This document shows positions 1 to 5,165 of a stretch of DNA of 5,165 nt, piece by piece (position 1 is the stretch's first letter; each line of letters opens with the position of its first letter). Where the stretch lies: contig CAZMRK010000143.1 of NCBI GenBank assembly GCA_964568355.1, positions 1 to 5,165 on the forward strand, in the 5' to 3' direction. The translations under genes and the position numbers were made by a program. Below the pieces are notes generated by a model. That model did not search any database. It had not been told where the DNA came from and was given only the letters and a program-made list of their open reading frames with translations. Source of the stretch: JAJPJX01 sp964568355. GTDB lineage: Bacteria > Acidobacteriota > Terriglobia > Bryobacterales > Bryobacteraceae.

Positions 1-890
1 ATATGTCCTCCATCTTCGAGGCAGGGACCGCACTCCATTTGATAATCGGGCCTGACTTGCCGGACCACGGTGGGAATTACCACGTCATCGCCGGGATTAT
101 GCTCGGTCGTAATGGCGAGGCGCGGGCGAAATCGCTGCAGAGTATTCCGCGCGCCGGTGATGGCTTTGGCTTCGGCGCCCTCGACGTCCATTTTGATGAA
201 ATCGACGCGCGGCAGTTTGAGCTCAGCCGCCAGGTGATCGATTGTCGTTAACGGAACCGTAACGCTGCGGTGGGATCCTTCGGGCTTTGTCACCACGCTG
301 TCGGCCGCGAAGTTATGCTCTACCAGGTTCAAGGTAAGCAGGTCGTCTTTGTCCCATACCCCCTTCGGATAGACGATCACGCGGCCGCTGGAGATTTCTC
401 CGGCCAGGTTGCGGCGCAAACATTCGATGTTCTGCGGCGCCAGTTCGACGGCGACGACCAGGCGGGCGCCAGCGCGGAGCGCTTCGCGGGTGAAGTCTCC
501 ATCGCTTGCGCCGCAATCGAGCACGACGTCTCCCGGATGAATGAAATGTTCACCCGATCCGTAGACCTTGCGCTCCATCTCGGCGAGATTGAACGGCAGG
601 GTATACTGATTGCCCGCAGGGATCCAGAAAGGGCCTTTGGGAGTGCTCCACAACTCCAGGCCGTGCTCCTGATCCTTTTGCAAGAGCCGGCTGGCGCTGA
701 GAATGCGATCCTTGGCGGCAGTCAACTCGCGGCGATTCTGCTCGCTTTTCAGCGCCTGCGAGAGCGGACACGCAGGGCTCTTGCCCGCGGCGGTGAGAGC
801 CAGCACGCGGAGGGGGGTCCGCCACACCCAGGTGGCGGCGCCCAGCAACAACAAAACCGAAAGAAAAGTGACCGACCTTGGGGCCGCCAT
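1..890 (-). CDS. FkbM family SAM-dependent methyltransferase with N-terminal membrane anchor (3' end cut by window)
   Basis: The visible 296 residues read open to the window edge; the stop lies outside. Residues 121-141 contain a class I methyltransferase motif I (VVLDCGASDGDF), a following acidic residue E149 is well placed to bind the SAM ribose, and residues 229-240 hold the FkbM hallmark VDFIKMDVEGAE. These identify the FkbM methyltransferase domain (roughly 85-296), a family that O-methylates sugars, polyketides and other small molecules; the substrate here cannot be read. Residues 8-22 form a hydrophobic stretch (LSVLLLLGAATWVW area), followed by a charged, probably helical linker (about 42-75). 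More basic residues follow the hydrophobic stretch (R24, R28, K37) than precede it (R5), which suggests a cytoplasmic catalytic domain on a membrane anchor. The start is the ATG at 890: an in-frame TGA sits directly before it and the next in-frame ATG is residue 105. The Shine-Dalgarno match is weak (GGA 12 bases upstream). It lies 32 bases after the stop of the upstream gene, so co-transcription is likely. Probably only the last few residues are missing. Confidence 0.9.
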   Translation of the reverse strand, partial: MAAPRSVTFLSVLLLLGAATWVWRTPLRVLALTAAGKSPACPLSQALKSEQNRRELTAAKDRILSASRLLQKDQEHGLELWSTPKGPFWIPAGNQYTLPFNLAEMERKVYGSGEHFIHPGDVVLDCGASDGDFTREALRAGARLVVAVELAPQNIECLRRNLAGEISSGRVIVYPKGVWDKDDLLTLNLVEHNFAADSVVTKPEGSHRSVTVPLTTIDHLAAELKLPRVDFIKMDVEGAEAKAITGARNTLQRFRPRLAITTEHNPGDDVVIPTVVRQVRPDYQMECGPCLEDGGH

Positions 891-922
891 TCAGGGCTTG
901 CGTCCGTTCCTGGCCAGGCGAG

Positions 923-1378
923 TTACTGGCGCCCAGCCGCTACTTGAACCCGTTTCAGGTGTAGCGTTTCCGCTTTCCCTACCGGGGAAATGGGGATCAG
1001 CTCGATTTCCAGCGCATCCCCTTCGCCGGCAACCGAAAACCGGCGCTTCACCACATCGGATCCCCGTGTTTCCAACTCTACCAGTTTTGGCCCGTTGTAC
1101 CACATGGAGACCTTCACCTTATGCCCGGAATCCTTAATGCTGCATTCCTTGCCTACGGTGTTGCATTCCTGGTCAGAAAGCGTCTGGCCGCCCTTCGAAC
1201 GAGTGACGCGGACCCCGTCCCCCGTGTCCTGGATGGCCCAAACGGTGCCGCTGTTTTCACCGCTTTCGCCCTGTACCTGCCAGCTACCGACCAGCTTTGC
1301 GCGGGCGTCTCCCGCGTCTTCCCCTAGTGCCACGCCGGCAAACACCAACGCCATCGTCATCGTCAAACGAAAAAGCAT
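923..1378 (-). CDS. small secreted protein, lipocalin-like, function unknown
   Basis: This 151-residue protein has an N-terminal signal peptide: K/R-poor start with R4, hydrophobic core at residues 8-17 (TMALVFAGVA) and a likely cleavage after ALG at residue 19, giving a mature protein of about 132 residues starting EDAGD. The mature part opens with KLVGSWQVQG (28-37), which resembles the G-x-W start of lipocalin-like barrels, and then alternates short beta-prone strands with turns (VWAIQDTGDGVRVTRS, KVKVSMWYNG, LVELETRG, ALEIELIPIS, ETLHLKRVQ). Two cysteines, C72 and C79, sit close together and could form a disulfide after export. No catalytic motif is visible. I chose the ATG at 1378 because it is preceded by a purine-rich ribosome site and gives a clean signal peptide; the same frame stays open to a GTG at 1480, but that would prepend 34 residues without export features and overlap the candidate promoter. 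The lipocalin assignment is by look only; a general small exported beta-sheet protein is the safe reading. Confidence 0.82.
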   Translation of the reverse strand: MLFRLTMTMALVFAGVALGEDAGDARAKLVGSWQVQGESGENSGTVWAIQDTGDGVRVTRSKGGQTLSDQECNTVGKECSIKDSGHKVKVSMWYNGPKLVELETRGSDVVKRRFSVAGEGDALEIELIPISPVGKAETLHLKRVQVAAGRQ

Positions 1379-1384
1379 CAATTT

Positions 1385-1397
1385 CTCTCCCCTCCCT
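1385..1397 (-). promoter_or_regulatory. ribosome binding site of the small secreted protein gene
   Basis: On the minus strand the purine run AGGGAGGGGAGAG precedes the ATG at 1378. It offers GGAG 8 bases from the start codon and GGAGG 12 bases from it. It supports the 1378 start over the upstream GTG. Confidence 0.75.
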
Positions 1398-1416
1398 GCA
1401 CCTCCAGCTTGGTCTA

Positions 1417-1435
1417 CGGTCCGGCGCCCGGACCG
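1417..1435 (-). repeat. perfect 8-bp inverted repeat in the leader of the small secreted protein gene
   Basis: The minus strand reads CGGTCCGG, loop GCG, CCGGACCG: a perfect 8-bp all-G/C-rich stem with a 3-base loop. It lies between the candidate promoter and the ribosome binding site, so it would be in the 5' untranslated RNA. No T-run follows on either strand, so it does not look like an intrinsic terminator of the kinase gene. It could be an RNA hairpin affecting stability or translation, or a DNA operator; the role is unknown. Confidence 0.6.
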
Positions 1436-1472
1436 GACTGGCGAACAGACTGGCGATGTCAGAATGTTCAGT

Positions 1473-1499
1473 ATTATCACAGACGAGCCCGCTGGTGAA
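1473..1499 (-). promoter_or_regulatory. candidate sigma70-type promoter for the small secreted protein and methyltransferase genes
   Basis: On the minus strand TG-T-GATAAT (1481-1473) matches an extended -10 element, with five of six bases of TATAAT. A weak -35 candidate TTCACC (1499-1494) lies 15 bases upstream, a short spacing that an extended -10 could tolerate. The AT-rich patch stands out from the GC-rich surroundings. Transcription would start near 1466 and give a leader of about 88 bases. Read by eye only; no conservation evidence. Confidence 0.4.
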
Positions 1500-1510
1500 G
1501 CGGGTCCCCC

Positions 1511-4500
1511 TCACTGCTGGTCAGCGCCGCGCATGAGGACGACGTCGCTGGTGGTCATGCCCTGCGAATAGGCCAGCCGGCCGTCGCGCGACCAATCGAA
1601 CGAGTAGATCCGGCCGGCGGTAAAGTTCGTGAGCATTTTGGGAGGCCCCCCGGCGATGGGCTGCATCCAGATATTGGAGACGCCATCGATGGTTTCGATG
1701 TAGCTGATGGCATCGGATTGCGGCATCCAGCGCAGGAACATACCCGGCATCCGGTTGATAGGGAAACCAAACAGGCGCAAAGGCTCGGCGGCCCCTGGCT
1801 GATAGACGGCAATTACGCGAGCCGGCTCCTCGGGTTTCAGGCTGGACCATACCGCGATCAGCCCGCGCGAGGAGACAGCCGGATACATGGTGTGAGTGGA
1901 AGTAAGGCGCACAGGGCTACCGCCTTGGAGAGGAATTTTCCAGATGCTCTGCCGCGCATCGTCGCCCAGGTGCTGATACACCAGGCCGGCGCCGTCCGGC
2001 ATGAATTTGGCGAATGTGCTGTCGCTCGAATCGTGGGTGAGTTGGGCCGGATTGCGGCCCGAGGCATCCATCTTCCAGATATTCCAGACACCGCCGCGGT
2101 TGGAATGAAAGACGATGGTACGGCCATCCGGCGAGACGGACGGACCGTAACTGCGTCCCGGACCGCTGGTAAGCTGCCGCAGGTTTTTTCCGTTCGCGTC
2201 CATGGTCCAGATCTCGGCGGAACCGGTGGCATCGCTGGCATAGACGAGACTTCCGGAGGGCGTCCAGGCCACATCAAAGTAGCGGCCCGCCCCCGGAGTA
2301 ATCTGCACGGGCCGCGCGGACTCGCCCGGGCGCGTTACATACAAGTTGGAGATCGACTGGATCTGGACGGAAATCATGGCGGACTCGTCCGCGGTCAGGC
2401 TCACCGTGTTGTAGTTCGTAAAGTCGTTGGTGATGCGAGTAGAGGCTCCGCGGCCGAGGGGCACATGCCAGATCTGCTGAAAGGGGTCGTCGGGATGCTG
2501 GCCCACCACCAGTAGGGCATGGGAATGCTTCATCCAGGCGATTCCGCCGATATTCTGCCAGGCGGGGGTGTGGAGTAGCTGCACGGAACCATCGAGACTC
2601 ACCAGGAACAGAGCGGCGCCGTAAGCCACGCCGCGCGGGCCGCGCATGGCGCAGGCGATGCGCATGCCGTCCGGAGACCAGACCGGCCCCGGTTGAGAGA
2701 CGAATTTATCGGGATGACGGCGGGAGAAGACCACCCGCTCCCGGCCGGCTGAGATCTGCCCGCCGGCCTGCTTCAGCTCTGCGACGACGAGCTGTTCACT
2801 GCCGCTCGCCGCCTCGGTGCGATAAAGGGCGACGTGTTTTCCATCCGGCGCCACTCCCACGGGTGTGCTCAGCCCCGAGAGGACCAGTTGCGGCGCGCCA
2901 CCAGCGGCGGAAACAAAGTACAACGCGCCGCCGGCCGGATCATTCACCGGCCTGGTCACGAATGCCAGGTTCTTTCCGTCCCGGGTGAATTCGAGCAAGG
3001 GCACCAGGCTTTCGAAGGGTCCCGCTACCTGTAAAGTGGACCTGTTCCGCAGATCCCGGATCCAGACGGTAGCGCTGCCCTGATTTCTGACGGTGTAGGC
3101 AACCAGGGCTCCATCCGGGGAGATTACGGCACTCTCGGCGATCCCATTGGTCGTGATTCTGGAGACGCGGACGCCCTGGAACGGCCTGGGAAGAGGACGA
3201 AACCAGTAGTAAGCGACCACGCCGAGCACCGCTGCGAGGATGGCCGCCGCGGTCCACCAGAAACGGCGCCGGGGCTTCTGCTTGCGCAGAGGCGGCGCCG
3301 CCACGGCTTCGGCGGTTTGGACCACGTCGCGCGTGGAAGCGCGGCGGTCGCGGAGGAGCCGTTCAAACTGAGCATGTCCCCGCAGTTTGTCCCAGACGGC
3401 CATGCGGCCGAGCCACATGGTCCACCAATCGCGCTCGCGGCAGGCGCGGTCTATTTCCCGGACGGCTTCTTCCTTCTGCCCGCAGGCCAGCGCGGCCAGA
3501 GCCAGGCCCAGGCCGGATACGTATTGCGTCTTCGCTCTGGTGCGCAGCTCGTCCGCCAGAGCTTGCGCCGCGGCGAGATTTTGCGCGGAGGCTTCCGCGC
3601 AGGCGAGCACTCCCAGCGCCAGGGCGCTCCGGTCGGTGGCCGACGCATAGGCTCGCGCGGTTTCCACGGCCTGGGCGACATTTCCGGAGCCCAGCAGGCT
3701 GAGCGGCAGGATCGCGCCATTGGTGACGGCGGGGGCTTCACCGAGCCGCATTTCCGCAGGGACTCCGGGGGGCGGCGGCGTTTCCGCAAAGCAGCGAACG
3801 GCGAGGTCGAAGCGGCGCGCGGCGTACTGGCACAGAGCGAGGTCCGCTCCGTAGATCGTTCCGCTCGGGTCCAGTTTGCGAGCGCGCTCGATGGACTCGG
3901 TGGCCATTTCGGTTCTTCCGCGCGAGGAACTGATCAGACCGAGCCAATCGTGCGCGGGCGCATAGTCCGGGTTGAGGGCGATGGCGAGTTGGAGGTGGTA
4001 GGCCGCCGTTTCGTAATCGTCATCCAGCACCCAGCGGGCAAAGCCCAGCGAAGCGTGCGCCTCGGCGAGCTTGGGGTCGAGGTCGATAGCGGCACGTGCC
4101 GATTCGACCGCGGCGGCGAACGACTCAGCCGGCGAGACCAAGCCGCGAATGCCCAGGGCGATCTGGTAGTCGGCGATACCAGAGTGCGCCCGGGCGTATT
4201 GGGGATCTTCGGCCAGAGCCTCACTGAACAGCGTCAGTGCCTTGGGGAGGGCGTCCTCGGTATGGCGGCTCCAATACCAGCGGCCTCGCGAATAAGCCTC
4301 ATGGGCCTTGGGGCTGCGCGTTCCCGAGAGGGCCATCCGTTCCCGCTCCTCGCCGGTGAGTTGCGGAACCAGAGCCTGGGCGACCTGCGCGGAGATGGAA
4401 TCCTCGACTTTCAGCAGGTCTTCGAACTCTTCATTGAAACTGCTGGCCCAGACGATCGCCTGGGAGGGCAGTTCGACCAGTTGCACGGTGACGCGCACCC

Positions 4501-5165
4501 GATTTCTGGCTTTTTGGACTCGCCCTTCCAGCACGAACTGCACGTTGAGCCGCCGTCCGGCTTCGAGCGCGCTGGTGTTTGCACCGATGTTCATGACGGC
4601 GCCGGTGGTTCGCACGGCCACCCGGCCGATGCTGCTCAAGCGGGTAATGATCGCGTCCGTGATGCCAACGCCGAGGTAGGTTTCCGAAGTGGTGTCGGTC
4701 CCCAGCAGTTGAAAAGGCAGCACGGCGATCGATCCGGGCTCGGGAGGGCTCTGCGCGGCGGCCACGGTCTGGGTCGCCTCTCCCGGCGGAATCTCGACGC
4801 CGGCAAGGGCTCGCTGCAAGTCGGAGGCCAGGGCGGCAGCGGTCTCGTAGCGTTCCTCCGGGTCGGTACGAGCGGCTTTCCGCACCACGTTCCGCAGGCT
4901 TTGGAGCAGCGGCCATTCGGTCGCTGTCGTAGACTGCTCGCCGAAGTCGAACGAGCACTCTCCGCCGCGGCGGACCGGTTTGACGCCGGTCATCAACTGC
5001 CACAGAAGCAATCCCAGCGAGTAGATATCGCTGCGGGGCGTAGCCGGCTCACCGCGCAACTGTTCGGGGCTGGCATAGGCCGGCGTCACGAGGCGGAAGC
5101 CGGCCATGGTGGGCTCGCCTGCTTCGGTGGCTTCGGGATCGAGCAGCTTGGCGACGCCGAAATCC
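1511..5165 (-). CDS. multidomain serine/threonine protein kinase with TolB-N/FlgO-like, TPR, membrane helix and PD40 propeller (5' end cut by window)
   Basis: The visible 1217 residues start at the kinase DFG motif (residues 1-3, codon at 5164) and end at the TGA at 1511-1513. The open frame continues to the window edge, so the internal ATG at 5107 is not the real start; the N-lobe and HRD catalytic loop lie outside. In order: kinase C-lobe (1-130) with TPAYASPEQ (27-35), DIYSLG (46-51) and the DPEERY element (101-106); a TolB-N/FlgO-like domain (about 145-270) starting SIAVLPF; TPR-type repeats (about 286-605); a basic run RKQKPRRR just before one membrane helix (about 634-656); and some twelve PD40 repeats (660-1217). 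By family knowledge this is a Hanks-type kinase that phosphorylates Ser/Thr on target proteins from the cytoplasmic side, with an extracytoplasmic propeller as a possible sensor or binding platform. Ligand and targets cannot be read. Codon frame is unbroken throughout. The family is well known from Acidobacteriota. Confidence 0.95.
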   Translation of the reverse strand, partial: DFGVAKLLDPEATEAGEPTMAGFRLVTPAYASPEQLRGEPATPRSDIYSLGLLLWQLMTGVKPVRRGGECSFDFGEQSTTATEWPLLQSLRNVVRKAARTDPEERYETAAALASDLQRALAGVEIPPGEATQTVAAAQSPPEPGSIAVLPFQLLGTDTTSETYLGVGITDAIITRLSSIGRVAVRTTGAVMNIGANTSALEAGRRLNVQFVLEGRVQKARNRVRVTVQLVELPSQAIVWASSFNEEFEDLLKVEDSISAQVAQALVPQLTGEERERMALSGTRSPKAHEAYSRGRWYWSRHTEDALPKALTLFSEALAEDPQYARAHSGIADYQIALGIRGLVSPAESFAAAVESARAAIDLDPKLAEAHASLGFARWVLDDDYETAAYHLQLAIALNPDYAPAHDWLGLISSSRGRTEMATESIERARKLDPSGTIYGADLALCQYAARRFDLAVRCFAETPPPPGVPAEMRLGEAPAVTNGAILPLSLLGSGNVAQAVETARAYASATDRSALALGVLACAEASAQNLAAAQALADELRTRAKTQYVSGLGLALAALACGQKEEAVREIDRACRERDWWTMWLGRMAVWDKLRGHAQFERLLRDRRASTRDVVQTAEAVAAPPLRKQKPRRRFWWTAAAILAAVLGVVAYYWFRPLPRPFQGVRVSRITTNGIAESAVISPDGALVAYTVRNQGSATVWIRDLRNRSTLQVAGPFESLVPLLEFTRDGKNLAFVTRPVNDPAGGALYFVSAAGGAPQLVLSGLSTPVGVAPDGKHVALYRTEAASGSEQLVVAELKQAGGQISAGRERVVFSRRHPDKFVSQPGPVWSPDGMRIACAMRGPRGVAYGAALFLVSLDGSVQLLHTPAWQNIGGIAWMKHSHALLVVGQHPDDPFQQIWHVPLGRGASTRITNDFTNYNTVSLTADESAMISVQIQSISNLYVTRPGESARPVQITPGAGRYFDVAWTPSGSLVYASDATGSAEIWTMDANGKNLRQLTSGPGRSYGPSVSPDGRTIVFHSNRGGVWNIWKMDASGRNPAQLTHDSSDSTFAKFMPDGAGLVYQHLGDDARQSIWKIPLQGGSPVRLTSTHTMYPAVSSRGLIAVWSSLKPEEPARVIAVYQPGAAEPLRLFGFPINRMPGMFLRWMPQSDAISYIETIDGVSNIWMQPIAGGPPKMLTNFTAGRIYSFDWSRDGRLAYSQGMTTSDVVLMRGADQQ
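1514..3187 (-). other. PD40 (TolB/WD40-like) beta-propeller region, about twelve repeats
   Basis: Repeats of the S-P-D-G-x-x-h-h-a/v type occur near residues 679, 726, 770, 829, 874, 922, 966, 1009, 1053, 1096, 1145 and 1189, mostly 43-49 residues apart. The best copies are VISPDGALVAYT, VWSPDGMRIACA, SVSPDGRTIVFHS, KFMPDGAGLVYQ and DWSRDGRLAYSQ; those at 874, 922 and 1096 are degenerate. Each blade typically also carries an IW-x-x-D/P strand (EIWTMD, NIWKMD, SIWKIP, NIWMQP). Twelve blades would fit two six-bladed propellers. Expected location is the periplasm. Confidence 0.85.
3197..3265 (-). other. single transmembrane helix with preceding basic cluster
   Basis: Residues about 634-656 (FWWTAAAILAAVLGVVAYYWF core) are the only strongly hydrophobic stretch in the visible protein. 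The basic run RKQKPRRR at 627-634 stands immediately before it, which by the positive-inside rule places kinase, TolB-N and TPR parts in the cytoplasm and the propeller outside the membrane. Confidence 0.9.
3350..4312 (-). other. TPR-type helical repeat block
   Basis: Residues about 286-605 are helical repeats. The clearest TPR units end in the familiar A-x-x-x-x-P pattern: ALAEDPQYA, AIDLDPKLAEA, AIALNPDYAPA and ARKLDPSG, spaced about 34-44 residues. Later repeats (from about 436) are degenerate. The block closes with KLRGHAQFERLLRDR, which resembles the usual end of this TPR family. Role: probably protein-protein interaction on the cytoplasmic side. Confidence 0.85.
4349..4732 (-). other. 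TolB amino-terminal / FlgO-like domain
   Basis: Residues about 145-272 show the typical pattern: SIAVLPF strand, YLGVGITDAIITRLSSI helix, RVAVRTT strand, AGRRLNVQFVLEGRV, then a VRVTVQLVELPSQAIVWA strand pair and a final amphipathic helix (LLKVEDSISAQVAQAL). The same module precedes TPR repeats in many acidobacterial and proteobacterial signalling proteins. It has no known catalytic residues and is taken to be a binding or scaffolding domain. Here it sits on the cytoplasmic side between kinase and TPRs. Confidence 0.85.
4775..5164 (-). other. protein kinase domain, C-terminal part (DFG to end of C-lobe)
   Basis: The part present holds the Mg-binding DFG at the window edge, an activation segment of about 30 residues with three threonines (T13, T19, T27) that could be phosphorylated, the P+1/APE-equivalent SPE (32-34), the D46 of DIYSLG that structures the C-lobe, and R105 of DPEERY, which normally pairs with the APE glutamate (E34 here). 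All of these visible structural residues are intact, consistent with an active kinase; the catalytic HRD aspartate and the ATP-binding lysine are outside the window and cannot be judged. Confidence 0.9.

Noticed and set aside
909..918. Palindrome CCTGGCCAGG between the small gene and the methyltransferase gene
   Set aside because: A 10-bp palindrome without loop or T-run is expected by chance in GC-rich DNA; no second copy was noticed near it.
270..947. Plus-strand 225-codon open frame
   Set aside because: It is antisense to the methyltransferase, whose minus frame carries clear FkbM motifs; the plus product has no recognisable domain and a low-complexity end. It is a shadow of high GC coding.
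1378..1480. Upstream GTG start (1480) for the small secreted protein
   Set aside because: It would put 34 residues ahead of a good signal peptide, ignore the strong ribosome site before 1378 and overlap the promoter-like element.
1488..1504. Hairpin CCCGC-TTCACCA-GCGGG just after the kinase stop, as a terminator
   Set aside because: The stem is only 5 bp, the loop is 7 bases, and no T-run follows on the minus strand; it also overlaps the candidate -35 region. Too weak to call.
990..1571. Plus-strand 193-codon open frame over the small gene and its leader
   Set aside because: It is Ser/Pro/Thr-rich without domain features and runs antisense across a gene with signal peptide and ribosome site.
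1718..2515. Plus-strand 265-codon open frame opposite the propeller region
   Set aside because: The minus strand encodes continuous PD40 repeats here. The antisense translation has no family features; its length is explained by GC-rich codon structure.
4431..5003. Minus-strand 190-codon open frame inside the kinase gene in another frame
   Set aside because: Arg-rich translation typical of an out-of-frame reading of GC-rich coding DNA; the kinase/TolB-N frame is clearly the coding one.
1511..5107. ATG at 5107 as the true start of the kinase gene
   Set aside because: The frame continues upstream to the window edge and encodes the conserved DFG motif, so the ATG is an internal methionine in the activation segment.

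Overview
The window is GC-rich and every gene I can support lies on the minus strand. Reading in the direction of transcription, from high to low coordinates, it holds three genes: the 3' part of a very large multidomain serine/threonine protein kinase (cut by the right edge), a small secreted protein with a lipocalin-like look, and an FkbM-type SAM-dependent methyltransferase (cut by the left edge). There is no RNA gene, CRISPR array, insertion sequence or phage signature. The long plus-strand open frames are antisense shadows of these genes. No gene-free stretch exceeds 132 bases.

The kinase gene (1511-5165) supplies 1217 visible residues. It begins at the DFG motif of the catalytic domain and runs through the kinase C-lobe, a TolB-amino-terminal/FlgO-like alpha/beta domain, a block of TPR-type helical repeats, a basic stretch with a single membrane helix, and about twelve PD40 (TolB/WD40-like) beta-propeller repeats. 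Kinases carrying TolB-like, TPR and PD40 modules are abundant in Acidobacteriota of the Solibacter/Bryobacter type. Together with the base composition this makes a soil acidobacterium the most likely source; this is an inference from family knowledge, not a database result.

A 132-base gap (1379-1510) separates the kinase from the small gene. It holds a plausible extended -10 promoter, a perfect 8-bp inverted repeat and a strong purine-rich ribosome binding site. The small gene (923-1378) encodes a 151-residue protein with a clear signal peptide. Its stop lies 32 bases from the start of the methyltransferase gene (1-890), so these two probably share a transcript. The methyltransferase carries an N-terminal hydrophobic segment, which is unusual for an otherwise soluble FkbM enzyme.

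A working picture is a membrane-spanning signalling kinase whose propeller faces the periplasm, followed by a probably separate two-gene unit making an exported small beta-rich protein and a membrane-tethered methyltransferase. No sequence evidence ties the three into one pathway beyond their order and strand.
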